A stretch of DNA of 64,000 nucleotides from Pseudomonas sp. ICMP 561 (GCF_002699985.1 NZ_LKBT01000008.1:1-64000); one strand, 5' to 3'; numbered from the stretch's first letter, positions 45,732-55,199 are shown. A program made the numbers and translations. The notes: generated from the sequence alone by a model not told the origin.

Positions 45732-45994
45732 AGAACTCGCCCGAGCTGCTCACTCGATGGCCATGATGAAGAGGAGGCTGTCGTCCAGCAGCCCACAGTT
45801 ATCAGGTTCAAAATCCCACAGGTTGGTAGCATCTCAAGCTTATGCAAAACCTGTGGGACCGAATTCATTGGGAAAGGGCCGGCAGATTCAATACTTCTGT
45901 CGCCTGACAAGACGCATTCGCGAGTGAATTCGCTCCCACCGGGAACAACCCTTGCAGGCCAACATAAAATCTCTCACATAGACCACCCCATTCC

Positions 45995-46084
45995 GTAGGA
46001 CCGGCTTTAGCCGGGAGGACGTCGGGCTGTTCGCTAAATTTTCTTCGGCAGACATACCGCTCTCCCGGCTAAAGCCGGTCCTAC
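45995..46084. repeat. REPIN, GTAGGACCGGCTTTAGCCGGGAG class
   Basis: Perfect arms GTAGGACCGGCTTTAGCCGG and its reverse complement around about 44 bp. It belongs with the element at 41856. A half-arm of a further class (cattcgcgagtgaattcgctccca) lies at about 45916-45939. Confidence 0.85.
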
Positions 46085-46148
46085 GGATTGAAGGTGAACA
46101 TAAAGTCCCCCAGAGGGAGACAGTCTGCAATTCCGTAGATCAGCTCTA

Positions 46149-47330
46149 TCACGCCTTACGCCGCGTCACCAGTCGGGCAAGCCACAGGCACAACCCGAAG
46201 GCAATCAATGCCATGGCTGTCAGCACATGGATCATCGCTTCGCTGCCCAGCTGCGAGATCACATAACCGCAGGCGATGGGCGCTACGGCCTGGGCCAGCA
46301 ATGCCGGGCGTGCCATTTTGCCGGACACCACCGCGTAATCGCTTTGATGCACCACCACCAAAGGCAAGGTGCTTTTGACGATGGCGCGCAGGCCGTTACC
46401 TGCGCCGTAACACACCAACCCCCAGGCCACGAGGCTCGGTGCGAAGTCCACCAGCAGCAATCCCAAAGCCGTAAATCCGCTGGACAGGAGTGCTGTGAAC
46501 ATCGGCGCTTTGCGTTTGAACATCAGGTCGATGACCCGACACAGCACCTGAGCCGGGCCGATCATCGCGGCCAGTGCAATGGCGGATGCCAGGCTATGCC
46601 CGCGGGCTTGCAGGATGGTCAGGATCACAATGGAGAGACAGGTCATCAACGCTGCGGCAATGGCGAACAGCGCTGTCATAGACCAATAGATGGAGGAGGC
46701 GAGCGGCGTGCCGCTGCCTTGGCTGGCATGTCTGGATGCTGCGACCGGCACATGGGCGTCCAGCGCATAGCGATATAGCGGATAGAGCATAAACAAAACA
46801 ACGGTGCCGAACACCCCACAGGTCATGCGCCACCCCATGAGGTGATCCATGACTGCCAGCAACGGCCAGATGACGGTGGTACAGAATCCTGAAATCAGCG
46901 TGATTCCGACGATGATCGGTCGCGCTTCCAGCCCGTAAGTCGAGCCCAGTGAGGTGAAGAGCGCATCATAAAGCCCGCTGGCCATGGCGACTCCGATGAT
47001 GACCCAGGCCAGCAGAAAGACGGGTAATGAGGGTGCCAGCGCCATGATCCACAGACCGGCGGCGAGGATCAGACCATGGGCGGCCAACACTCTGCGTCCG
47101 CCGATGCGGGCAATCAGTCGTCCGCACAATGGTGACAACAGGCTGGCCACCAGCAAACCGATGGATGCTCCGCCCAGGACCCACTGATGCGGCCAGCCTG
47201 TGTCGGCAGCGATAGGATCGGCCAATACGCCGAGCAGGTAGAACGATCCGCCCCAGGACAGTATTTGCAGCAGCCCGAGCAGGGCTATTTTTCCGTTGCC
47301 GGGGCGGCGGGGCAGTGCAGCGGTATTCAA
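46149..47330 (-). CDS. MFS transporter, possibly partner of the TonB-dependent receptor
   Basis: A 393-residue inner-membrane transporter with about 12 helices. The loop motif G-R-L-I-A-R-I-G-G-R-R lies near residue 70. Overall it resembles small MFS carriers (W-G-G-S-F-Y-L-L-G-V-L near 27) of no fixed substrate. It is 90 bp downstream of the TonB-dependent receptor on the same strand, so it may move the same compound across the inner membrane. Siderophore MFS importers of the FptX type fill such a role in pseudomonads, but this link is inference. Confidence 0.8.
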   Translation of the reverse strand: MNTAALPRRPGNGKIALLGLLQILSWGGSFYLLGVLADPIAADTGWPHQWVLGGASIGLLVASLLSPLCGRLIARIGGRRVLAAHGLILAAGLWIMALAPSLPVFLLAWVIIGVAMASGLYDALFTSLGSTYGLEARPIIVGITLISGFCTTVIWPLLAVMDHLMGWRMTCGVFGTVVLFMLYPLYRYALDAHVPVAASRHASQGSGTPLASSIYWSMTALFAIAAALMTCLSIVILTILQARGHSLASAIALAAMIGPAQVLCRVIDLMFKRKAPMFTALLSSGFTALGLLLVDFAPSLVAWGLVCYGAGNGLRAIVKSTLPLVVVHQSDYAVVSGKMARPALLAQAVAPIACGYVISQLGSEAMIHVLTAMALIAFGLCLWLARLVTRRKA

Positions 47331-47420
47331 TCAAAGTCCTTAGCGTCAAGCGGTGAGTACGCCAACAGCAGGGCCGAATCCTAGCAGCTTCAAACCGCTC
47401 AATGACAGCCGTTCAGGCCT

Positions 47421-49544
47421 TCAGCGCAAACTCCACGACACCCCGACATAAACCCCCAGACCTTCGCCGGGCGTTGAGCGCGCCGCGTCCAGCCCTCGGT
47501 CGTCGTAGCCCGGCGTGACAGTGGCGGCGTAATGTTTGTTGGTCAGGTTGCGCATGTCGACCCAGGTCTGCCAGTCGTTCTTCGGGGCGTTGTAACCCAC
47601 TGTCGCGCCGAACAGTGCGTAAGGGTCGGCGTAGTAGCTGTTGGCATAATCCACGGCGGCTTTGGACACCAGTTGGGTGTTGACGGCGGCGAAGAAGCCT
47701 TGCGGCCAGTCGTAGCGAAGTTCGCCCTGGTAGTAATGCATTGGTAGGCCCGGCAGGCGGTTGTCGCCGAAGCGATCATCGTCGCGGTAGTGGAAATCAC
47801 TGAAGGTATAAGCCTGACGCAGGCTCAGTTCGCCTCCTTCATGGGACCACAGTTGGCTCTGCAGGCTGGCTTCCACACCCTGATGAACCGTAGGGCTGGC
47901 GTTAAGCTCGTAAGGTGTAGTTGCGTTGGCGTCCGGCAGCACAGAAAGCAGTTCGTGACGGACTTGCGAGTAGTACCACGCCAGGCTCCATTCGCCGAGT
48001 GTGCTGTCGCCCCGTCCGCCCAACTCCAGGGTGGTAGCGGTCTGGTTGCGAAGCTTGACCGGGTCGCGCTGCGCACCGGTGGCGACGCCGCTGCCCGCCG
48101 GGAATCGCTGGTCAGCGCTGTAGATCAGTGACCACGGATGCGGGCCTTCCACCGAGCGGCTGAGATTGGCGAACACCTGCATGTCAGGCGTCAACTGATA
48201 GCGCATGCCCAGTCGTGGCGCGTAGTCCCAGTCGCCCATGCTGGTTTTGCCACCGCCATCAGGGTAGGTCACGGCACTCTCACGGCGGGTGTAGATCGCT
48301 GCGAGGCCCGTGGTCAGCCACAGGTCGTCGGCAATCTCCAGATCATTGCCGACGTGCAGAACAGTGTCCGAGCCTTGATAGGTGAAGTTACGAATGCGGG
48401 TGCCCGGCGCATACCCGGCGGTGTTGCCGGTCGGGATACGCACGAACTCGCTGGCGCCGGAGTTGGGCAAGTGCTTGGTCACGCGCAAACCCAGCGTGCT
48501 GTTGCTTTCCAGACCCCACAGGGTGTCACGGCGCTTGTAGTCGAAAGTGCCGCTGACATCCGTGTAGGCGACCCGCAGACGGTTCGGCCCCTCGCGCAGG
48601 TCCATGGGGTAATCGTGGTAGACGAGGCCGGTCTCGACGCTCGAATCGTCGTCGATGTACCAGGTGGTTTTGTTGCCGATAAACGTGCTGCCCGGCTGGT
48701 CGCGATTATAGTCCCGCGATTCATAAGTGGGATTTGCGGCACGTGGGTCGTGCTCGATAGAGTTCTTGGTGACCCGCCCGGCAAGCTCGTTATCGGTCTC
48801 GCGATGGCGGAAATAGAACCGGGTTTCCAGATTCGGGTTGAAGCGATAGCCGAAGTTGGCGATGACGCCCTGGCTTTCGCTGGAGGTGTGGTCCTGATAG
48901 CCATCGGAGTGTGCATCGGTCATCGCCACGTAGTAGTCGAAGTCGCCCAGCACTTGCCCGGAGCTGATCTGCCGCTGTTGGTATCCGTGGCTACCGGTTA
49001 CGTAGCGCACCTGCAACAGCGGCGCATCGTAGCCAGTGTGGCTGACGTAGTTGATGGCACCGCCCAATGCCAGAGCACCCCGGTCAAAACCATTGGCGCC
49101 GCGCAGCACCTCTACATGGTCGAGCCACAGGGGCTCAAGTAGCTCATAGGGCGTTCCGCCGGGACCGGTAAGGGGCAGGCCGTCGAGCATGGCGTACACC
49201 CCCGAAGCGTGGGCGCCCGGCGCGCGGTTGATGCCCGAGCCACGTATGGAAATCTTTACCCCTTCGTTGCCCGCAGACTGGGCATAGACCCCGGGCTGAT
49301 ACGCCAGTACATCCTGATTGCTCGCTACGCGGCCCTGTAACGGCTGACGCAGGTCGATCACGTTGGTTCCGCCGGGCACCTTGGCCAGTTGTTCCTTCGC
49401 GTCTTCGACTGACTGGTCCTCGCCGCCTCGCTCCTGGTAACGGATCAGCACCTGGCCCAGCTCCACTTCCTGCGCCTCGGCCAGCGCCGGACAGACAAGG
49501 GCCAGGCCCAACAGCGCAGTGGGCAGGGATTTCGGCGAAAGCAT
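47421..49544 (-). CDS. TonB-dependent outer-membrane receptor (FecA-like)
   Basis: A 707-residue receptor. The signal peptide covers about residues 1-25 (L-A-E-A at the cut) with a TonB-box-like V-L-I-R-Y-Q after it. The plug (about 35-160) has G-G-T-N-V-I-D and I-S-I-R-G-S-G-I-N. The 22-strand barrel ends in Y-V-G-V-S-W-S-L-R with the last aromatic near the end. The pattern resembles ferric-citrate-type receptors, but no Fur box was seen upstream. ATG 49544 follows GGAGCCCCCC; the open frame runs further up but has no start signal. MFS transporter gene downstream. Confidence 0.87.
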   Translation of the reverse strand: MLSPKSLPTALLGLALVCPALAEAQEVELGQVLIRYQERGGEDQSVEDAKEQLAKVPGGTNVIDLRQPLQGRVASNQDVLAYQPGVYAQSAGNEGVKISIRGSGINRAPGAHASGVYAMLDGLPLTGPGGTPYELLEPLWLDHVEVLRGANGFDRGALALGGAINYVSHTGYDAPLLQVRYVTGSHGYQQRQISSGQVLGDFDYYVAMTDAHSDGYQDHTSSESQGVIANFGYRFNPNLETRFYFRHRETDNELAGRVTKNSIEHDPRAANPTYESRDYNRDQPGSTFIGNKTTWYIDDDSSVETGLVYHDYPMDLREGPNRLRVAYTDVSGTFDYKRRDTLWGLESNSTLGLRVTKHLPNSGASEFVRIPTGNTAGYAPGTRIRNFTYQGSDTVLHVGNDLEIADDLWLTTGLAAIYTRRESAVTYPDGGGKTSMGDWDYAPRLGMRYQLTPDMQVFANLSRSVEGPHPWSLIYSADQRFPAGSGVATGAQRDPVKLRNQTATTLELGGRGDSTLGEWSLAWYYSQVRHELLSVLPDANATTPYELNASPTVHQGVEASLQSQLWSHEGGELSLRQAYTFSDFHYRDDDRFGDNRLPGLPMHYYQGELRYDWPQGFFAAVNTQLVSKAAVDYANSYYADPYALFGATVGYNAPKNDWQTWVDMRNLTNKHYAATVTPGYDDRGLDAARSTPGEGLGVYVGVSWSLR

Positions 49545-49670
49545 TGGGGGGCTCCAGACATAGAAAACAGGCAATGAAGCTTGCGACGTATGAAAGAACG
49601 AAAGAAGCACACGGCAATTTTGTTTTTTTGCCGGGTAATGCTTTTCGCGGGTGCAGACGCAAAGCACTCT

Positions 49671-49758
49671 GTTGGAGCGAGGCTTGCCCGCGAAGGACCC
49701 CGACTCGTCGTATCTGATTCACCGAGTAGGGCGATTCGCGGGCAAGCCTCGCTCCAAC
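49671..49758. repeat. REPIN, GTTGGAGCGAGGCTTGCCCGCGA class
   Basis: Perfect arms GTTGGAGCGAGGCTTGCCCG and its reverse complement around about 42 bp, between the divergent receptor and acyltransferase-like genes. It lies where their promoters might be expected. Confidence 0.9.
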
Positions 49759-49862
49759 ATGGCACAAATGCTGTCTTCCCGATGATCAAACATGTGCAAC
49801 CATTCAGTGAACCTGCTGCCCGCAATCGGCAACGTTCTACTCACTTTTCAAAGGAAGTCTGA

Positions 49863-50519
49863 ATGCACGGGATATCGATTTCAGAATTCATCTCGCACTG
49901 GGAGGCGCTAGGTCTTGATGCGCAAGCCCGCTCACCCTGGCAGATCACGCAGCAGTGCGAAAATTTTGTACGCACCATCCTGGCTAAGCTTGGGCCCGAT
50001 TATCAGCGTCAGGGCGATATCGCTATCCATAAAACGGCGCAGGTCGAAGACGGCGCCGTACTCAAAGGGGCGATCGTGATCGGGCCTGACTGTTTTATCG
50101 CCGCAGGTGCCTATTTACGTGGCGGCGTGTTCCTTGGCAGCGATTGTATTGTCGGTCCCAGCTGCGAATTGAAGAGCAGCTTCATGCTCGACCGCAGCAA
50201 GCTGGCCCACTTCAATTTTGTGGGCGACTCATTATTGGGTCACGACGTGAACATCGAGGCCGGCGCGGTTATCGCCAACTATCGCAATGAATTTGCCGGG
50301 GCCGATATCCGGATTCTGTACGGCGATACGATCATTGAAACCGGCGTCGCAAAATTTGGCGCGCTGGTGGGTGATGGTACGAGGATTGGTGCCAATGCTG
50401 TGGTGGCGCCGGGGGCCTTTCTGCAGCGAGGCAGTATTGTGCCGAGGCTGGGGCTGGTTGACCAACACCCAGGTTCACCTGAGTCCGTCGATCGCGATCA
50501 GGTGGTTTACGCACGTTGA
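49863..50519 (+). CDS. Left-handed beta-helix (hexapeptide) transferase-like protein
   Basis: A 218-residue protein with repeated hexapeptides of the [LIV]-G-x-x-x-x type from about residue 55 to 195, such as V-I-G-P-D-C, F-L-G-S-D-C-I-V-G-P and L-V-G-D-G-T-R-I-G. This is the left-handed beta helix of acyltransferases and nucleotidyltransferases such as the GlmU C-terminal domain. The helical N-terminus of about 50 residues is not a recognised catalytic domain. Substrate unknown. The H-D-V-N-I-E-A-G-A-V-I-A-N-Y motif near 125 is like the GlmU G-N-F-V-E/N-Y region. Confidence 0.75.
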   Translation: MHGISISEFISHWEALGLDAQARSPWQITQQCENFVRTILAKLGPDYQRQGDIAIHKTAQVEDGAVLKGAIVIGPDCFIAAGAYLRGGVFLGSDCIVGPSCELKSSFMLDRSKLAHFNFVGDSLLGHDVNIEAGAVIANYRNEFAGADIRILYGDTIIETGVAKFGALVGDGTRIGANAVVAPGAFLQRGSIVPRLGLVDQHPGSPESVDRDQVVYAR

Positions 50520-50573
50520 TATCTTCCTACGTGCGTCGCTCATCCGTGGCGCCGTCACACGGGCAGGTGCCAG

Positions 50574-51347
50574 TCAACTCATCCAGTTACCCCCATCGAC
50601 GTTATAGGTCTGGGCCACGATGTAGTCGCTTTCCTGCGAGGCAAGGAATATCGCCATGCCGGTCAGGTCATCGGCGGTGCCCATGCGGCCATAAGGAACC
50701 TCCTGGCCAACGAGTTTTTTCTTTTCTCCCAGCGGGCGATTCTCATGTTTGGCGAACAGTGCATCGACGCCGTCCCAATGCTCACCGTCGACGACGCCGG
50801 GGGCAATGGCGTTGACGTTGATTCGGTGTTTGATGAGGTTTAGCCCCGCCGATTGTGTGAGGCTTATTACCGCCGCCTTGGTGGCGCAATAGACACCGAC
50901 CAGCGCTTCACCGCGTCGTCCTGCCTGGCTCGCCATGTTGATGATCTTGCCGCCGGTTCCCTGACTGATCATTTGTCGGGCTGCTGCCTGCAAGGTGAAC
51001 AGCGTGCCTGCCACGTTGATGGCGAACAGGCGGTCGTAGCTTTCACGGGTTATGTCAGTGATCGGGGCCAGGTCGAACAGTGCCGCATTGTTGATCAGGA
51101 TATCCAGCTTTCCGGTTTTTCCGACCACTTCGGCAATGGCGTTATCAATGGAAGCTTGCGCAGTGACGTCGATCTTTACTGCGTAGGCCTGTTTGCCTAA
51201 TTCATCAGCAGTCGCGCGTGCCCGTTCAAGGTCGATGTCGGCGATGGCGACCGTTGCTCCTTCGCGAATATAGGCCTCGGCGAATGCCCGGCCGATGCCT
51301 CGTGCAGACCCCGTGATCAGGGCGCTTTTACCTTCAAGTCGTTTCAT
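50574..51347 (-). CDS. smoS: Sorbitol (L-iditol 2-)dehydrogenase, SDR family, SmoS-like
   Basis: A 257-residue short-chain dehydrogenase. The cofactor motif T-G-S-A-R-G-I-G is at 12-19, N-N-A near 90, and the catalytic Ser (S140 area), Y-C-A-T-K (Tyr near 153) are in place. Long stretches (A-I-A-P-G-V-V-D-G-E-H-W-D-G-V-D, then Y-N-V-D-G-G-N-W-M-S at the end) match SmoS from Rhodobacter, which oxidises D-sorbitol to fructose. It lies 57 bp after a polyol-type binding-protein gene, in the same direction. The other partners of the smo/mtl operon are missing. Confidence 0.87.
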   Translation of the reverse strand: MKRLEGKSALITGSARGIGRAFAEAYIREGATVAIADIDLERARATADELGKQAYAVKIDVTAQASIDNAIAEVVGKTGKLDILINNAALFDLAPITDITRESYDRLFAINVAGTLFTLQAAARQMISQGTGGKIINMASQAGRRGEALVGVYCATKAAVISLTQSAGLNLIKHRINVNAIAPGVVDGEHWDGVDALFAKHENRPLGEKKKLVGQEVPYGRMGTADDLTGMAIFLASQESDYIVAQTYNVDGGNWMS

Positions 51348-51404
51348 GTCAATCCATCCTTCAAAAGTACAAAGTTCAGGTCATTTCGAGAGCTATAGCG
51401 TGAG

Positions 51405-52718
51405 TTATTTTTTCGGATAGCCCGCGCGTTTCATTTCCCTGATGGTGACTTTTTGTGCGGCATCCAGCGCTTGTGCAACGGAGGTCTGCCCGGTGAGTGC
51501 AGCGGCGAAAAGCTTGCCCACTGATGTGCCAATGGCCTGGAACTCTGGAATGGTCACGTATTGAATGCCCACGTAAGGCACTGGCTTTGCCGACGGGTGG
51601 GCGGGGTCAGCGTTCTGCATCATTTGCAGCGTGACTTTGGCGAACGGTGCGGCTTGCAGATAAGCCTCACTGTAAGTGGAGGTGCGAGTACCTGGCGGTA
51701 TGTTGGTGATGCCATCCTTCTTCGCGACCAATTGAATGTATTCTCTGGAGGTCGCCCAGGTGATGAAGGCTTTGGCCGCGTCTTTATGTCTGGAGGTCGC
51801 AGGGATCGCCAGTGACCACGCATACAGCCACGAAGAACCCTTGTCAGTGACTTCAACCGGGGCCGGGGCAAAGCCGACGCTGTCCACCACCCGACTTTGT
51901 TCTTTGTCAGTCGTGAAGGAGCCCGCGACGCTCGCATCTACCCAAATCGCGCATTTGCCGCTGTTGAACAAGGCCAGCGTTTCATTGAAGCCGTTGCTTG
52001 AAACACCGGGCGGGCCATAGTTCTTGAGCGTATTGACGTAATAATTGGCGGCCGCTGCCCACTCGGGCCCTGTCAGTTCAGGTTGCCACTGCTCATCGAA
52101 CCAGCGCGCACCGAAGCTGTTGGCCATGGTGGTCAGCAGTGCCATGTTTTCGCCCCAGCCGGATTTACCGCGCAGGCACATGCCGTACTGTTCTTTATCA
52201 GGGTGATGAAGTTTTGCTGCAAATTCGCCGAGCTGGGTCCAGGTCGGATGTTCCGGCATGCTCAAGCCGGCCTGCTTGAACAGATCAGTGCGGTAATAAG
52301 TCACTGTGCTTTCGCCATAAAAGGGCAGGGCGTAAAGCGTGTTATCAACTGATAGGCCTTGGCGCACCGAGGGAAAGATATCTTCCAGATCGTAGTCAGA
52401 TGGTAAGTCCTTCATGGGTTCGAGCCAGTTTTTGGCGCCCCAAAGCGGCGTTTCATAAGTACCGATGGTCAATACATCAAACTGGCCACCCTGAGTGGCA
52501 ATGTCCGTGGTCAGCCGTTGGCGCAGGACGTTTTCTTCCAGCACTACCCAATTGAGTTTGAGGTCGGGGTGCTGCTCCTCAAAGACTTTCGACAGCCGCT
52601 GCATGCGGATCATGTCGCTGTTATTGACGGTGGCGATGGTGATGGTTTCGGCGGCCTGGCTGGACGCGACAAACGCCAGACCAGCGGACAGAAGGAGCGC
52701 TTTCGGGATCATTTGCAT
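51405..52718 (-). CDS. Sorbitol/mannitol ABC transporter binding protein (SmoE/MtlE-like), without a transporter
   Basis: A 437-residue family-1 solute-binding protein. The signal peptide covers about residues 1-25 (A-S-S-Q-A-A at the cut). The early I-A-T-V-N-N-S-D-M-I-R-M-Q-R-L-S and D-V-L-T-I-G-T-Y-E-T-P-L-W-G match polyol-binding proteins of the MtlE/SmoE group. In pseudomonads this gene is normally followed by two permeases, the ATPase and a polyol dehydrogenase; here the dehydrogenase comes straight after. The start 52718 has GGAGAG upstream. It is divergent from the MtlR-like regulator, with an inverted repeat between. Confidence 0.85.
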   Translation of the reverse strand: MQMIPKALLLSAGLAFVASSQAAETITIATVNNSDMIRMQRLSKVFEEQHPDLKLNWVVLEENVLRQRLTTDIATQGGQFDVLTIGTYETPLWGAKNWLEPMKDLPSDYDLEDIFPSVRQGLSVDNTLYALPFYGESTVTYYRTDLFKQAGLSMPEHPTWTQLGEFAAKLHHPDKEQYGMCLRGKSGWGENMALLTTMANSFGARWFDEQWQPELTGPEWAAAANYYVNTLKNYGPPGVSSNGFNETLALFNSGKCAIWVDASVAGSFTTDKEQSRVVDSVGFAPAPVEVTDKGSSWLYAWSLAIPATSRHKDAAKAFITWATSREYIQLVAKKDGITNIPPGTRTSTYSEAYLQAAPFAKVTLQMMQNADPAHPSAKPVPYVGIQYVTIPEFQAIGTSVGKLFAAALTGQTSVAQALDAAQKVTIREMKRAGYPKK

Positions 52719-52860
52719 GATGCTCTCCACTCCACGCCTGTGGCGCGGAATTCTTATTGTTGTTTTATGCCCTCACTGATCACATCCGGATCAGCAGGAG
52801 GCTACGGGCCGATTACAGCAGTTGCCAGAATCCCCGGCAAACGCAATGGGGACGGCGTGT

Positions 52861-52913
52861 TGATACTTTTTTAACCGTGACAGTCGAATCATCTCAGGGT
52901 TAAAAAAGTATCA
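52861..52913. promoter_or_regulatory. Perfect 15-bp inverted repeat, possible regulator site of the polyol genes
   Basis: TGATACTTTTTTAAC (52861-52875) and GTTAAAAAAGTATCA (52899-52913) are exact reverse complements, 23 bp apart, and lie between the divergent binding-protein gene and the MtlR-like regulator. The half-sites are unlike REP arms. AraC-type regulators more often use direct repeats, so another regulator or a hairpin is possible. Confidence 0.55.
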
Positions 52914-53007
52914 GTCGCCGGTCCGTTTGAGGTGGAGCAGGGGATCGTGACGGGCGTATGGTGCGTGTTATCACCAAGCTCACAATGACAATAAAAAGGA
53001 GCGGATC

Positions 53008-53952
53008 ATGGCTGAAAGTCTCACGAGTCTTTTTGAGCACTCACCGGCTGAACTGGAGATTATTCTGCCGCAGCCTGAGCAGAGCTTTCGCTGGTATGAA
53101 CACGATTATCCTTACTCACTCGCACGCTGGAATCACCATCCTGAGTTTGAAATTCATCTCATCCGTCGTGGCAGCGGCAAACTGGTGGCGGGTGACTATA
53201 TCGGCGCGTTCAGCGCCGGGCACGTTGCTCTGATCGGTCCGGATTTGCCTCATGACTGGATGGGGGACCTGGCACCGCACGAATATTTGCAAGGGCGGGA
53301 TGTGGTCCTGCAATTCGACGGTGGATCATTGTTGAAACTGCGCCAGTTGTTGCCCGAACTTGGCCATTTACAGTCCCTGTTCGAGCGGGCCAGACGGGGC
53401 ATTGAGTTCACTGGCGGGACGGCCATCGAAGCCGCCCGGTTACTCGAAGCCATTGGACCTGCGCAGGGATTACAGCGCCTGGTGTTGTTTCTGCAGTTGC
53501 TGGGCGTGCTGCTCAATGCGCCGCCGACTCACACGAAGCTTCTGGCCAGCGCGTGTTATGCGCCTACCCTGGATGCAAAAAGTGCCGAGCGTATTCACAA
53601 AGCCTTTGAATACTTGCAGGCCGAGCTGACGGGCGATATCCGGGTTTCAGTCATTGCTGATCGCTTGCACATGAGCGAGCCGGGTTTTTCACGCTTTTTC
53701 AAACGCGTTACGGGCCATGGCTTCATCGACCTGATGCGCAAACTGAGAATTCAACGGGCCTGCCGATTGCTGGTGCAGACGCCAATGTCAGTGGCCGATG
53801 TCTGCTTCGAAGTGGGTTACAGCAACCTGTCCAACTTCAACCGGCATTTCCGTCATGAGATGCAGCTCACGCCAAGTGAATACCGCCGCGATCCTGCTGT
53901 GACGTTGTTCAATCTGCACAAGGCTCAGCCTTCAGTGGCTGCAAGAGCTTGA
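53008..53952 (+). CDS. mtlR: AraC-family regulator of polyol metabolism (MtlR-like)
   Basis: A 314-residue activator. A cupin-type sensing domain spans about residues 20-130 (W-N-H-H-P-E-F-E-I-H-L-I near 48). The C-terminal AraC domain (about 200-300) carries M-S-E-P-G-F-S-R-F-F-K and V-G-Y-S-N-L-S-N-F-N-R-H-F. The sequence resembles MtlR, the mannitol/arabitol/glucitol activator of P. fluorescens, which sits by mtlE. It is divergent from the binding-protein gene (289 bp), and the inverted repeat at 52861 is 95 bp before its start. AAAAGGAGCGGATC precedes the ATG. Confidence 0.82.
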   Translation: MAESLTSLFEHSPAELEIILPQPEQSFRWYEHDYPYSLARWNHHPEFEIHLIRRGSGKLVAGDYIGAFSAGHVALIGPDLPHDWMGDLAPHEYLQGRDVVLQFDGGSLLKLRQLLPELGHLQSLFERARRGIEFTGGTAIEAARLLEAIGPAQGLQRLVLFLQLLGVLLNAPPTHTKLLASACYAPTLDAKSAERIHKAFEYLQAELTGDIRVSVIADRLHMSEPGFSRFFKRVTGHGFIDLMRKLRIQRACRLLVQTPMSVADVCFEVGYSNLSNFNRHFRHEMQLTPSEYRRDPAVTLFNLHKAQPSVAARA

Positions 53953-54066
53953 TGTTGACTGAAGTTCTCCTCGCAAAATCTAACCCTTTGAACTGGAAAT
54001 ACATTTTCTGTATGAGCTCGCTGTGCGCCCCCGACACCGCGCTGTCTCGCGGCGAACATTGAATCT

Positions 54067-54090
54067 GTAGGAGCTGCCGAAGGCTGCGAT
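54067..54090. repeat. Single REP arm, GTAGGAGCTGCCGAAGGCTGCGAT class
   Basis: One arm only, with no inverted partner nearby, between the mtlR-like and aldo/keto reductase genes. Confidence 0.75.
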
Positions 54091-54176
54091 TGGCATCCCC
54101 ATGCATTTGTTTCAGGAGTATCTTGCAGGGCGAGCCAACTCAACGCCGAAGTCATCAACCCATTTCTGGAGCACCC

Positions 54177-55199
54177 ATGAGCGCTATCGAATACCGCAAC
54201 CTTGGCCGTAATGGTGTCAGGGTCTCGCCACTTACCCTGGGCACCATGATGTTCGGTGAGCAGACCGATGATGCGGTCGCAAAGCGGATTGTCGACAAGG
54301 CCTTTGAACAGGGCATCAATTTCATCGACACCGCCAATAACTACAACGGCGGAGTATCCGAGGAAGTGGTCGGCCGATTGATCGCGGAGCGTCGTTCGCA
54401 CTGGGTTCTGGCTACCAAGTTTGGTAACCCTAATCCCGGTGGCCGGGCACCCAATGATCGTGGCGCATCGCGGCCCAGCATCATTCAGTCTGTGGAATCC
54501 AGCCTCAAGCGTTTGAACACCGATTACATCGACTTGCTTTATCTGCATCGCGAGGACGACAGCGTGCCGGTGGAAGAAACCCTGCGTGCGCTGTCGGATC
54601 TGATCCGGGCGGGCAAGATCCGATCTTATGGCTTGTCGAACCACCGTGGCTGGAAGCTCGCAGAGTTCAGCCGTACTGCTGATCTTTTGGGCATCGAGCG
54701 TCCTGCTGCCACTCAGCCGTTGTACAACCTGGCTAACCGTCAGATTGAAGTCGAACACTTGCCTGCTGCCGAGTACTACGGAATTGGCGTGGTGTCTTAC
54801 AGCCCGCTGGCCCGTGGGGTATTGACCGCCAAGTACGATCCGGGCCAGCCACCGGCCGAAGGTACCCGGGCCGGACGCAACGACCCGCGTCTGCAACAGA
54901 CCGAATGGCGTGCCGAGTCGCTGGATCTGGCTCAGCGAGTCAAGGACCACGCCGCAGCACGGGGTATTACGTCGGGTCAATTCGCGTTGGCCTGGGTGCT
55001 CAACAATAAGCTGGTGACGTCAGCCATTGCAGGCCCGCGTACCGAAGAACAGTGGAATGACTACGTGCCCGCGCTGAACTACGGGTTCACGGCCGAAGAC
55101 GAGGCGTTCGTGAATGAACTGGTGGTCACCGGGCATTCTTCGACCCCGGGCTATAACGATCCAAGTCATCCGTTTATTGGGCGTCAATCGCGGGTTTGA
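54177..55199 (+). CDS. Aldo/keto reductase
   Basis: A 340-residue NADPH-dependent oxidoreductase of the AKR superfamily. The catalytic Asp/Tyr are in F-I-D-T-A-N-N-Y (about 51-58), the Lys in A-T-K-F-G-N (near 82) and the His in L-Y-L-H-R-E-D (near 122). The cofactor-binding C-terminal part holds Y-S-P-L-A-R-G-V-L (near 205) and I-A-G-P-R-T near 283. The group resembles YajO/Tas-type reductases; substrate unknown. The longer upstream frame lacks a start signal; ATG 54177 has TGGAGCACCC before it. Confidence 0.87.
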   Translation: MSAIEYRNLGRNGVRVSPLTLGTMMFGEQTDDAVAKRIVDKAFEQGINFIDTANNYNGGVSEEVVGRLIAERRSHWVLATKFGNPNPGGRAPNDRGASRPSIIQSVESSLKRLNTDYIDLLYLHREDDSVPVEETLRALSDLIRAGKIRSYGLSNHRGWKLAEFSRTADLLGIERPAATQPLYNLANRQIEVEHLPAAEYYGIGVVSYSPLARGVLTAKYDPGQPPAEGTRAGRNDPRLQQTEWRAESLDLAQRVKDHAAARGITSGQFALAWVLNNKLVTSAIAGPRTEEQWNDYVPALNYGFTAEDEAFVNELVVTGHSSTPGYNDPSHPFIGRQSRV

